Positions 1 to 7,186 of a stretch of DNA of 59,202 nucleotides are shown one piece after another. The notes below the pieces were generated by a model. That model was not told the origin of the DNA. It worked only from the letters and a program-made list of their open reading frames with translations, and did not search any database. Source of the DNA: AC-32 sp038237925 (GTDB lineage: Bacteria > Actinomycetota > Thermoleophilia > Gaiellales > Gaiellaceae); assembly GCA_038237925.1 (NCBI GenBank), contig JBBRYF010000013.1:1-59202 (forward strand), read 5' to 3'. The translations under genes and the position numbers were made by a program. Every line of letters starts with the position of its first letter. Positions within the stretch are counted from its first letter, which is position 1.

Positions 1-555
1 GCGGATCCACCAGGTCGCGTAGGTCGAGAACTTGAACCCCTTGCGGTGGTCGAACTTCTCGGCCGCGCGGACGAGCCCGATCGTTCCCTCCTGGATCAGA
101 TCGAGGAAGGGCAGGCCCTGGTTCCGGTACTTCTTCGCGATCGAGACGACGAGGCGAAGATTCGCCTCGACCATCTCCTGCTTCGCGCGGTGCTCCCCTC
201 GCTCGATCCGCTTGGCCAGCTCGACCTCCTGCGCGGCGGTCAGCAGCTCGACCTTGCCGATGTCCTTCAGGAAGAGCTGCAGCGAGTCCGTCGTGATCTC
301 GCGCGCGGTCTCCTTGACAGGCGCCCGTTCGGGCTCCTCGCCACTGTCGACGACCTCGATGTGCAGCTCCTCGAGCGCGTGGTAGACGTCGTCGATCTGA
401 CCTGCATCCAGCTCCAGCTCCCCGAGCGCCAACGCGATGTCGTCCGTGCTCAGCGACCCCGCCTCGCGCCCTGCTTCAAGCAACCCCTTGGCCTCGTCCG
501 TCTCGAGCACCTCGGCGAGGCTCGACGGCCTGGCCTTTACCCCCTGCTCGCTCAA
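1..555 (-). CDS. sigA: RNA polymerase principal sigma factor (RpoD/SigA), 5' part; 3' end beyond window
   Basis: Principal sigma-70 factor, which directs RNA polymerase to housekeeping promoters. Only the first 185 residues lie in the window and the frame runs off the left edge. A region 1.1-like segment covers about residues 10-75. Region 1.2 (about 87-120) contains LFLKDIGKVELL, and region 2 (about 125-185) contains DLIQEGTIGL at 152-161 and KFSTYATWWI at 175-184, the core-binding and -10 recognition segment. The start is TTG at 555-553. It is supported by GAGGGAGG six bases upstream and by the absence of a better in-frame start. The gene lies downstream of the TPR gene, same strand, 106 bases away. 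Family identity is secure; the choice of sigA over a close paralogue is inferred from region 1.1. Confidence 0.93.
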   Translation of the reverse strand, partial: MSEQGVKARPSSLAEVLETDEAKGLLEAGREAGSLSTDDIALALGELELDAGQIDDVYHALEELHIEVVDSGEEPERAPVKETAREITTDSLQLFLKDIGKVELLTAAQEVELAKRIERGEHRAKQEMVEANLRLVVSIAKKYRNQGLPFLDLIQEGTIGLVRAAEKFDHRKGFKFSTYATWWIR

Positions 556-661
556 CTGCGGCCTCCCTCGGCTTTGTGACGTTCCGCACGCGGCCCTGCG
601 GATGCGGCACTCTTTCATTCCGACCGGACGGACGCCATAGGCCGAACGGCCCTAATTTCGG

Positions 662-1627
662 TCAGCCGGTCCCAATCCCGGCGAGCTTCTGGAGGAACGC
701 GGCTGCCTCGTTGCCGAGGAGCGTTCCCGGCGCTTCGTTCCTGGCCAGCGTGAGTTGCTTCCGGGCCTGAGTCAGCTGCGCCGACCAGAGCAGGAGCAGA
801 CCGAGGTGGAAGCGGACCGTCTGCGCGTGCGGGAAGACGCGCGTGAGCGGGCCGAGCGTCCCGAAGGCTCGCGCCGGCTTTGCCTTGTCGAAGAGCCCGA
901 CGGCCGCGGCGACGCGCGCGTCGGGGTCGCCCGGCGCAAGGCGAGCGGCGGCGATGAACTGCCGGTCCGCCGAGACCGGGCGGCCAAGCTGCTGTAGGGC
1001 GGTGCCGTAGAGAAGCTTCGCGTGCGCGCCTCCGCCCCGCGCGGCCTTCCGCAGCGCCGCAAGCTGTTGCGCCGGCGGCAGGATCCGGATCTGCAGCGGC
1101 CGCGGGAACGAGGGCACGAAGCGCGGCAGCCCGGGCGCGTACTGCGGGTGGAGAAAGTCCCCGGCGCGCACCGCGTACGGGGTGTCCGGCTGGGCCTGCG
1201 CAGCCGTCCGCCAGGCCGCCAGCGCCTCGCTGTCGCGGCGGGACCAGTAGAGGGCGAGCGCGAGGTGGAGCTCGACCAGCGAGCTGCGCGGGTGGTCGCT
1301 CGAGAGCTGCTCGAGGCGCGAAAGCGTCCCGTGCGGCCAGGCCGCGATTGCGGACGCGACCTGCGCCTCGAGCGAGTGGTAGCGATCGAGGATCTTCGCG
1401 GCCTGCTTGACCTGCTTGGCGGTGTAGAGCTGCTGCGCACGATCGAGCGCCTGCGCCTCCGGATCCGTGCGGACGCCGAAGTAGAGCGTGATCGGCGGTC
1501 GCCCGGCTCGCGGCTTCGGCGCACCCGGCACGTGCCCGCGCGTCGCGAGCACGCCGACCACGACCACGCCCGACGCCACGACGGCGGCCAGCGCGACGAG
1601 TGCGAAGACACGGCCTCGAGCGCTCAT
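662..1627 (-). CDS. TPR-repeat membrane-anchored protein
   Basis: A 321-residue protein with a short basic N terminus, one hydrophobic segment (about residues 8-30) serving as signal anchor, and a long alanine- and leucine-rich helical part that reads as TPR-like repeats (about 55-310). No catalytic motif is visible, so it is most likely an extracytoplasmic scaffold. The ATG at 1627 was chosen because the hydrophobic segment starts directly after it and the hexamer TATGGT ends six bases upstream, fitting a leaderless transcript. It is divergent from moeZ and upstream of sigA. The specific function is unknown. Confidence 0.75.
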   Translation of the reverse strand: MSARGRVFALVALAAVVASGVVVVGVLATRGHVPGAPKPRAGRPPITLYFGVRTDPEAQALDRAQQLYTAKQVKQAAKILDRYHSLEAQVASAIAAWPHGTLSRLEQLSSDHPRSSLVELHLALALYWSRRDSEALAAWRTAAQAQPDTPYAVRAGDFLHPQYAPGLPRFVPSFPRPLQIRILPPAQQLAALRKAARGGGAHAKLLYGTALQQLGRPVSADRQFIAAARLAPGDPDARVAAAVGLFDKAKPARAFGTLGPLTRVFPHAQTVRFHLGLLLLWSAQLTQARKQLTLARNEAPGTLLGNEAAAFLQKLAGIGTG

Positions 1628-1687
1628 GCGGCGACCATAGCCGCCCCGCTCGCGGCGACTCGCAGTGCCCGCTATACAATCGAAAGC
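1628..1687. promoter_or_regulatory. Divergent leaderless promoters between the TPR gene and moeZ
   Basis: On the plus strand TACAAT (1675-1680) ends seven bases before the moeZ ATG. On the minus strand TATGGT (1639-1634) ends six bases before the ATG of the TPR gene. Neither start has a Shine-Dalgarno sequence. No convincing TTGACA element is visible for either side. This is inference from spacing only. Confidence 0.55.
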
Positions 1688-2857
1688 ATGCCGACCTACC
1701 GCGAGCTGCTGCAGGCCGCGAAGGCCTCGATCGAAGAGGTCGACTCGCTCCGCGCCCGCGAGCTGCTCGACGCCGAGGACGTGCCGCTGCTCGTCGACGT
1801 GCGCGAGCGCGAGGAGTGGGAGCAGGGCCGCATCCCCGGCGCCGTGCACCTGCCGCGCGGAAACCTCGAGTCGCGGATCGAAGGCGCCGCCCCGGACCGC
1901 TCGCGGCCGGTGCTCATCTACTGCTCGCAGGGCAACCGCTCCGCCTTCGCCGCGAAGACGCTGACCGAGCTCGGCTACGAGCGCGCGATCTCGCTCTCCG
2001 GCGGCTACACCGAGTGGCAGCGCAGCGGCTTCCCGACCGACCTGCCGCGCTCGCTCGGCCCCGAGCGCGCCACGCGCTACAGCCGCCACCTGCTGATCCC
2101 CGAGGTCGGCGAGGAGGGCCAGCTGCGGCTGCTCGACTCGCGGATCCTGCTGATCGGCGCCGGCGGTCTCGGCTCGCCGGCCGCGCTCTACCTCGCCGCC
2201 GCCGGTGTCGGCAAGCTCGGGATCGTCGACGCAGACGTCGTCGACGAGACGAACCTCCAACGCCAGATCGCGCATTCGACGAACTCGCTCGGCGAGCCGA
2301 AGACCGACTCCGCGCGCCGCACGATCGAGGCGCTCAACCCCGATGTCGAGGTCGTCCCGTTCCGCGAGCGGCTCACCTCCGAGAACGTCGACCGGATCCT
2401 CGAGCCGGGCTGGGACGTGATCGTCGACGGCGCCGACAACTTCCCGACGCGCTACCTCGTCAACGACGCCTCCGTCTGGCACGACATCCCCGTCGTGCAC
2501 GGCTCGATCTTCCGCTTCGAAGGCCAGGTGACCGTCTTCAAGCCCGGCGCAGGCCCCTGCTACCGCTGCCTGTTCCCGCAGCCGCCGCCGCCGGAGCTCG
2601 CGCCCAGCTGCGCCGAGGGCGGCGTGCTCGGCGTCTTGCCCGGCGTGATCGGCTCAATCCAGGCGGCCGAGGCGCTCAAGCTCGCACTCGGGATCGGCGA
2701 CTCTCTCGTCAGTCGGCTCCTCCTCTACGACGCGCTCTCGGGTGAGTTCCAGGAGATGAAGCTGCGGCGCAATCCGTCGTGCCCGGTCTGCGGCGAGAGC
2801 CCGACGATCACGGACTACGTCGACTACGTCGAGTTCTGCGCGGGAGTCGGACACTGA
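1688..2857 (+). CDS. moeZ: Rhodanese-ThiF adenylyltransferase/sulfurtransferase (MoeZ/MoeBR-like)
   Basis: Activates the C-terminal glycine of a ubiquitin-like sulfur carrier by adenylation and converts it to a thiocarboxylate. A rhodanese domain occupies about residues 15-117, with active-site Cys79 in CSQGNRS. An E1/ThiF domain follows from about 128, with the nucleotide loop GAGGLGSP (157-164), DNFPTRYLVND (250-260) and zinc cysteines CYRC (291-294) and CPVC (365-368). In the best known MoeZ/MOCS3 proteins the ThiF domain comes first, so the order here is reversed. cysO starts inside its stop codon, followed by cysM and mec, which makes CysO the likely partner. MoaD or ThiS elsewhere in the genome could also be substrates. 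The ATG at 1688 lies seven bases after a TACAAT hexamer. Confidence 0.92.
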   Translation: MPTYRELLQAAKASIEEVDSLRARELLDAEDVPLLVDVREREEWEQGRIPGAVHLPRGNLESRIEGAAPDRSRPVLIYCSQGNRSAFAAKTLTELGYERAISLSGGYTEWQRSGFPTDLPRSLGPERATRYSRHLLIPEVGEEGQLRLLDSRILLIGAGGLGSPAALYLAAAGVGKLGIVDADVVDETNLQRQIAHSTNSLGEPKTDSARRTIEALNPDVEVVPFRERLTSENVDRILEPGWDVIVDGADNFPTRYLVNDASVWHDIPVVHGSIFRFEGQVTVFKPGAGPCYRCLFPQPPPPELAPSCAEGGVLGVLPGVIGSIQAAEALKLALGIGDSLVSRLLLYDALSGEFQEMKLRRNPSCPVCGESPTITDYVDYVEFCAGVGH

Positions 2858-3156
2858 GCCGCGTCCGCATCCCACCCACGCTGCGCGGCGAGACGCAAGG
2901 CGCGCGCGAGGTCGAGGCGAGCGGCCGCACCGTGCGCGAGCTCCTCGACGATCTGATGGGCCGCTTCCCCACCTTGCGCGGCCAGCTGCTCGAGGACGAC
3001 GAGCTGGCGCCGTTCGTGAACGTCTATGTCGAGGGCGAGGACGTGCGCACCCGCGACGGCCTCGAGACGCCGGTCGATGACGGCTCGACCGTGATTCTGC
3101 TTCCGGCCATGGCCGGAGGGGCCATGGCCCAGGGACAGTCCCTGGGCCATGGCTAG
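2854..3156 (+). CDS. cysO: CysO-like ubiquitin-fold sulfur carrier with an 11-residue C-terminal tail
   Basis: Small sulfur carrier that delivers sulfur as a C-terminal thiocarboxylate to CysM. The 100-residue product has the beta-grasp start RIPPTLRG, then FVNVYVEGEDVR and the end motif ILLPAMAGG, close to Mycobacterium tuberculosis CysO, which as I recall ends in PAVAGG. Here Gly88-Gly89 is not terminal: eleven residues follow, encoded by a perfect palindrome. The chain would need proteolytic trimming, plausibly by the adjacent Mec. No ATG, GTG or TTG fits. The best start is CTG at 2854, overlapping the moeZ stop as CTGA, with GGGAG seven bases upstream. Function is confident by context; start and tail processing are inferred. 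Confidence 0.85.
   Translation: MSRVRIPPTLRGETQGAREVEASGRTVRELLDDLMGRFPTLRGQLLEDDELAPFVNVYVEGEDVRTRDGLETPVDDGSTVILLPAMAGGAMAQGQSLGHG
3121..3153. repeat. Perfect 16-bp palindrome with 1-nt spacer at the cysO/cysM junction
   Basis: Bases 3121-3136 and 3138-3153 are exact reverse complements separated by a single A, with the core GGGACAGTCCC. It encodes the tail of CysO after the diglycine and carries the cysM ATG (3149) in its right arm. A shorter relative with core GGGGACTGTCCCC lies at 11151-11169. It is probably a REP-like element captured by coding sequence. Confidence 0.85.
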
Positions 3157-4078
3157 AACAGCCCCCGCCGGCTCGCTCCTCGACCTCGTCGGCAACACTC
3201 CGCTCGTCGAGCTGCCTCGCCTCTCGCCCAAGCCCGCGGTCAAGCTCTACGCGAAGCTCGAGGGCCAGAACCCGACCGGCTCGATCAAGGACCGCGTCGC
3301 GCTCGCGATGGTCGAAGCCGCGGACCTCGAGCCGGGGCAGGAGCTGCTCGAGCCGACAAGCGGCAACATGGGGATCTCGCTCGCCCTCGTCGCGCGACTG
3401 AAGGGCTACCGACTGACCTGCGTGATGCCCGACAACGTGACCGAGGAACGCCGTCGCCTGCTGCGGCTCTACGGCGCGCAGATCATCGAGTCGCCGGGCG
3501 CGGAGGGCTCGAACGGCGCCGTCCGCCTGGCGCTCGAGCTCGCCGAGCGCGAGCCGCGCTACCACCTGCTCTTCCAGTACGCGAACGAGGCGAACCCGCG
3601 CGCGCACCACGACGGCACCGGCGCGGAGATCGCAGACGCGCTCGCCCGGGTCGACGTGCTCGTCGCGGGGCTCGGCACCGGGGGGACCCTGATGGGAGCA
3701 GGCGCGCGCCTGCGCGAGTCGTTTCCGGAGGTGACCATCGCCGCAGCCGAGCCGCTGCCCGGCGACCCGGTGATGGGCCTCCGCTCACTCGCCGACGGCT
3801 ACGTGCCGCCGGTGCTCGACGTGGCGAAGCTCGACCGCAAGGTGCTCGTCTCGAACGCCGACGCCGTGACCGGCCTGCGAGCGTTGCTCGCGGAAGAGGG
3901 GGTGTTCGCGGGTGTCTCGTCGGGCGCGGTCGTCCACGTCGCGCGGAAGCTCGCCGCCGAGCTCGGGGAGGGCGTCGTCGTAGCGATCCTGGCCGACGCG
4001 GGCTGGAAGTACCTCTCCGCGCCCTTCTGGGACGCAGCCAACCCGGAACGCGAGATGGAGGAGGCGGTCTGGTGGTGA
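3149..4078 (+). CDS. cysM: CysM-type cysteine synthase (CysO-thiocarboxylate dependent)
   Basis: PLP enzyme of the cysteine synthase family, 309 residues. The Schiff-base lysine is Lys47 in GSIKDR, the substrate loop is PTSGNMGI (69-76) and the phosphate-binding loop GTGGT (176-180). Arg212 in GLRSL appears to align with the arginine that lets mycobacterial CysM use O-phosphoserine. The C-terminal part DAGWKYLS followed by a short acidic tail ending in WW also matches CysM rather than CysK. With CysO thiocarboxylate it would form CysO-cysteine, which Mec then hydrolyses. The ATG sits inside the palindrome and overlaps the cysO stop by eight bases, so translation is probably coupled. The GTG start of mec overlaps its 3' end. 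Confidence 0.92.
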   Translation: MARTAPAGSLLDLVGNTPLVELPRLSPKPAVKLYAKLEGQNPTGSIKDRVALAMVEAADLEPGQELLEPTSGNMGISLALVARLKGYRLTCVMPDNVTEERRRLLRLYGAQIIESPGAEGSNGAVRLALELAEREPRYHLLFQYANEANPRAHHDGTGAEIADALARVDVLVAGLGTGGTLMGAGARLRESFPEVTIAAAEPLPGDPVMGLRSLADGYVPPVLDVAKLDRKVLVSNADAVTGLRALLAEEGVFAGVSSGAVVHVARKLAAELGEGVVVAILADAGWKYLSAPFWDAANPEREMEEAVWW

Positions 4079-4443
4079 TCGGACCCGAGGTGCGGGAAGC
4101 GCTGGAGCAGCACGCGCGCGCCGAGGAACCGAACGAAGCCTGCGGCCTGGTCGCGCTCAAGGACGGCGTCGCGGAGCGCTACCTCCCCGCCCGCAACGCG
4201 GCGGCGAGCCCGTACCGCTTCGAGCTCGACACCGAGCCCGAGAACTGGTTCCTCGAGGACGACGGCTACGAGCTGGCCGTCTTCCACTCGCATGTCTCCT
4301 CGCCGCCGCGCCCGTCGCGCACCGATGTCGAGAACATCGGCCTCTGGGAGGGCCGGCCCTACCTGATCCTGTCGCTAGGAACGGGCGAGCTCGCCGCCTG
4401 GCGAATCCGCGGCGGCGAGGTCTCGCCCGTCGAGCTGGCCTAG
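4072..4443 (+). CDS. mec: Mec-type JAMM/MPN+ zinc metalloprotease (CysO-cysteine peptidase)
   Basis: A 123-residue JAB1/MPN+ hydrolase that releases cysteine from CysO-cysteine. The JAMM residues are complete: Glu22 in PNEACGL, His72-Ser-His74, Ser82 and Asp85 in the stretch from FHSH to SRTD. GTG at 4072 or the adjacent GTG at 4075 can serve as start; both overlap the cysM end. The set moeZ-cysO-cysM-mec matches the mycobacterial thiocarboxylate route. Because CysO here has residues beyond its diglycine, this protease may also mature the precursor, as related JAMM proteins do for other extended carriers. Its stop overlaps the stop of the convergent cupredoxin gene. Confidence 0.9.
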   Translation: MVIGPEVREALEQHARAEEPNEACGLVALKDGVAERYLPARNAAASPYRFELDTEPENWFLEDDGYELAVFHSHVSSPPRPSRTDVENIGLWEGRPYLILSLGTGELAAWRIRGGEVSPVELA

Positions 4444-4799
4444 GTGGCCTTGAACGTGCCCTTCATGCCGGCGGCCGAATGCCCCGGCACGGTGCAGATG
4501 TACTGGTACTTCTTGCCCTTCTTGAGGGTGACCGTGATCGACTTGGTCTGACCCTTCTTCAGGAGCGGCGTCTTCTTGCCCGCGATCTTGAAGTCGTGCT
4601 TGATCCGGCTCGTGTTCGTCACCTTGAAGGTGACCTTCCCGTGCGGCGCGCTGTGCCGCGAGAGCTGGAACTTGAACCCCTTGATCGTGACCTTCACCGA
4701 CGTTGCGGTCGACTGCGCCTGTCCGGCGTAGGCGACGACGGCGAAGAGCGTTGCGGCGGCCACGGCGAACGCCGCGGCTAGGGAGACGATGCGCTTCAT
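4440..4799 (-). CDS. Secreted cupredoxin-fold (plastocyanin-like) copper protein
   Basis: A 119-residue protein with a signal peptide (Lys2-Arg3, hydrophobic 5-24, likely cleavage near residue 25) and one cupredoxin domain. Type-1 copper ligands are recognisable as His68 in IKHDF, then Cys102, His107 and Met112 in the CTVPGHSAAGM motif. It may carry electrons outside the membrane or bind copper; no partner oxidase is adjacent. The ATG at 4799 has TGAGGAG just upstream and was preferred over the GTG four codons earlier. The gene is convergent with mec, sharing four bases, and 42 bases downstream of the CorC gene. Confidence 0.85.
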   Translation of the reverse strand: MKRIVSLAAAFAVAAATLFAVVAYAGQAQSTATSVKVTIKGFKFQLSRHSAPHGKVTFKVTNTSRIKHDFKIAGKKTPLLKKGQTKSITVTLKKGKKYQYICTVPGHSAAGMKGTFKAT

Positions 4800-4841
4800 G
4801 AGACTCCTCACAGTTGCTGACCCCTGCCTACGTGAGGGTAC

Positions 4842-6146
4842 CTACGAGGCTTCTTCCAGCCGGTGCTCGGTCGGAGGGTCGGGCGTGAGCTCCACCTCGA
4901 GCCGCTCGATGCGGGAGCCTTCGACCTCGAGCACCTTGAAGTGACAGCCGTCGTGCTCGACCTCGTCGCCCGGCTCCGGGGCGCGACCGAGCATCCCGAA
5001 GACGAAGCCGCCGACGGTGTGGAAGTCCTCGATCGGGAGCGACTGGCCGAACTGCTCGTTGAAGTCGTCGATCGGGAAGGTGCCGTGGACGCGCATGCGG
5101 CCGTCGTCGAGCTTCTCGACCGACTCGTCGGGCAGGTCGAACTCGTCCTCGATCTCGCCGACGATCTCCTCCAGCAGGTCCTCGAGCGTGACGATTCCCT
5201 CGAGCTCGCCGTACTCGTCCACCACGATTGCCATGTGCTGGTTCGTGCGGCGGAACTCGGCGAGCAGAGCGGCGAGGTCCTTCGTCTCCGGGACGATGTG
5301 GATCGGGCGCAGGATCTGGTCGATCCGCACGGCGTTCAGGCCCCTGTCGTTCAGGGCCGAGAAGAGGTCGCGCACGTGCAGGATGCCGACGACGTCGTCG
5401 AGCGAGCCGCGGTAGACCGGGTAGCGCGTGTACGGCGAGGCGATCACGGCCGCGAGCGCCTCCTCGGGCGGCAGGTCGATCGAGAGCGCCACCACCTCCG
5501 GCCGCGGCACCATCACCGCCGAGACCTCCTTGTCGGCGAAGTCAAAGACCTTGTAGAGCATCTCCTGCTCCTGCTGCTCGAGCTCGCCTTCCTCCGTCGA
5601 GCGCGAGAGCAGCATCTTCAGCTCGGCCTCCGAGTAGACCTCCATCTCGCCACCCGGCGGCGTGAGGCCGAGCGAGCGCAGGATCACGTCGCTCGAGCGC
5701 TGCAGGATCCAGATCAGCGGCTTCATCGCCACGAAGAACCCGCGCACCGGCGCCGAGACCGCGAGCGCGGTCGTCTCGGCGTGGCCCAGTGCGAGGCCCT
5801 TCGGCACGAGCTCCCCGATCACGACGTGCAGGAACGTGATGATCAGGAACGCGAGGCCGAACGCGATCACCGACGCGAGAATCGGGTCGAAGACCTTTGC
5901 GAGCGCGTGCTCGCCGATCGCGCCGATCGCCAGGCTCGTCGCGGTCACGCCGAGCTGCATCGCCGCAATGAACCGCGGCGGGTCGGCGACGATCCGCAGC
6001 ACCGCGCGTGCCCTGCGGTTGCCGCGCTGCACGAGCTCCTGGATCCGAGTCTTGCGCGCCGTCACGAGCGCGTACTCGGCCGCGACGAAGAAGCCGTTCA
6101 GCAGGATGATCAGCGCGACGGCGAGGAGCTCGAGGAAGAGGGTCAC
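4842..6146 (-). CDS. CorC/HlyC family CNNM-type membrane protein (DUF21-CBS-CorC_HlyC)
   Basis: A 434-residue membrane protein of the hemolysin-C/CorC/CNNM family, associated with divalent cation transport or efflux. The N-terminal DUF21 part (about 1-190) has four hydrophobic helices and the typical NGFFVAAEYALV start. Two CBS domains follow (about 205-330), the second with MAIVVDEYGELEGIVTLEDL-type sequence, and the CorC_HlyC domain covers about 350-425. The start is GTG at 6146, the first start before the first membrane helix. Substrate (Mg, Co or other) cannot be told. It lies downstream of the metallo-beta-lactamase gene with 53 bases between. Confidence 0.9.
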   Translation of the reverse strand: MTLFLELLAVALIILLNGFFVAAEYALVTARKTRIQELVQRGNRRARAVLRIVADPPRFIAAMQLGVTATSLAIGAIGEHALAKVFDPILASVIAFGLAFLIITFLHVVIGELVPKGLALGHAETTALAVSAPVRGFFVAMKPLIWILQRSSDVILRSLGLTPPGGEMEVYSEAELKMLLSRSTEEGELEQQEQEMLYKVFDFADKEVSAVMVPRPEVVALSIDLPPEEALAAVIASPYTRYPVYRGSLDDVVGILHVRDLFSALNDRGLNAVRIDQILRPIHIVPETKDLAALLAEFRRTNQHMAIVVDEYGELEGIVTLEDLLEEIVGEIEDEFDLPDESVEKLDDGRMRVHGTFPIDDFNEQFGQSLPIEDFHTVGGFVFGMLGRAPEPGDEVEHDGCHFKVLEVEGSRIERLEVELTPDPPTEHRLEEAS

Positions 6147-6199
6147 GTCTTCGCCCCGTCGGGCGGACGTCTAGGAATGACTTCGTCGTCCAACCGGAT

Positions 6200-7135
6200 C
6201 TACGCCGCAGTATAGGAGACGTCTCTGTCGTCGCCGGTGCGCGCGGCCCGACCCTCCTGGACAAGCCGTTCCAGGTGCGCAAGCGTCTCCGCGAGGGCGA
6301 AACGGCGGCCGCTCGCGTCGAGGTTCGTGCCGAAGAGCGCGAGCGAGACGTCGTACCCGTTGCGGGGCTCGGAGCCGAGGGCGGCGGTCGTCTCGTCGAG
6401 CCGGCGGCGGTGGTGCTCGAGGATCTCCTCCGCACGTGTGACGGGGTCGAGCACCGGGTCGCCGTGGCCGGGCAGCGCCAGCCTCGGCGCGAGCTCGACC
6501 GTGCGCTCGAGCGAGGCCTGGTAGTCGGCGAGCGGGTCGGGCCGCGACTCGGGGTAGAGCCCGACGGTCGGCGTGATCCCACCGAGCAGGTGGTCGCCGG
6601 CGACGAGCACGCCGTCGCGCAGCAGGCAGATGTGACCGTCCGCGTGACCGGGAAGCTCGAGGACGCGCCAGCCGTCGACCTCGTCGCCCTCGCGCAGCGG
6701 CTCGGGGTCGCGCGCAAAGCGGATGAAGGGTGCGAAGGTGCGCGACTCGTGCCGCAGCTCGGCGGCCACCGTTTCGAGCAGACCGTGCCCGCCGAGGAAG
6801 TCGGCGAGGCGCTCCGACCAGTCGTCGCTGCCCCAGACGCGAAGGCATTGCTCGTAGTCGCGCTCGCCCTGGTGCACGTGCGCGCCGGTGAGCGCCTGCG
6901 CGTCCTCGCCCCCGCCCGCGTGATCGGGATGGAAGTGCGTGACGACGATCCGCGCGACCGGCGCGCCGAGCCCGGCGAGCACCGGCTCCCAGCGCTCCGC
7001 CGCGTCCGGCAAGCCGAGCCCAGTATCGACGAGCGTCCAGCCGTCCGCGCCCGGGAGCAGGTAGCAGTGCGCGTGCCGGATCCCCATCGGCAACGGAAAG
7101 GTCAGGCGGCGGATCCCGCCGGGAAGCTCTTCCAT
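6200..7135 (-). CDS. Metallo-beta-lactamase fold hydrolase
   Basis: A 311-residue MBL-fold metallohydrolase. The metal-binding signature THFHPDHAGG places His67, His69, Asp71 and His72. Later ligands fit LPGHADGHICLL (near 170) and LPGHGDP (near 240). A C-terminal helical part (about 250-311) follows, as in the glyoxalase II-like and LACTB2-like subgroups. The substrate is unknown; a thioester or phosphodiester hydrolase is possible. The ATG at 7135 is the only start near the first beta strand. It is divergent from the radical SAM gene across 51 bases that include a LexA-like box, which could affect both genes. Confidence 0.85.
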   Translation of the reverse strand: MEELPGGIRRLTFPLPMGIRHAHCYLLPGADGWTLVDTGLGLPDAAERWEPVLAGLGAPVARIVVTHFHPDHAGGGEDAQALTGAHVHQGERDYEQCLRVWGSDDWSERLADFLGGHGLLETVAAELRHESRTFAPFIRFARDPEPLREGDEVDGWRVLELPGHADGHICLLRDGVLVAGDHLLGGITPTVGLYPESRPDPLADYQASLERTVELAPRLALPGHGDPVLDPVTRAEEILEHHRRRLDETTAALGSEPRNGYDVSLALFGTNLDASGRRFALAETLAHLERLVQEGRAARTGDDRDVSYTAA

Positions 7136-7161
7136 CCCGGTATCCAAGTCTCTGGCGGATA

Positions 7162-7180
7162 CGAACAGGTGTTCTATACT
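7162..7180 (+). promoter_or_regulatory. LexA/DinR-type SOS box fused to the -10 of the radical SAM gene
   Basis: CGAACAGGTGTTCT at 7162-7175 has the GAAC-N4-GTTC palindrome of Gram-positive LexA boxes and departs from CGAACRNRYGTTYC only in the last base. Its last base is the first base of the -10 TATACT (7175-7180), which ends six bases before the ATG of the radical SAM gene, so bound LexA would block RNA polymerase. Site identity is by pattern only. Confidence 0.65.
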
Positions 7181-7186
7181 CCCTGC

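Noticed and set aside
556..661. Terminator hairpin AGGCCGAACGGCCCT between the TPR gene and sigA
   Set aside because: The stem is only five to six pairs and no T run follows on the minus strand, so a terminator call is not supported.
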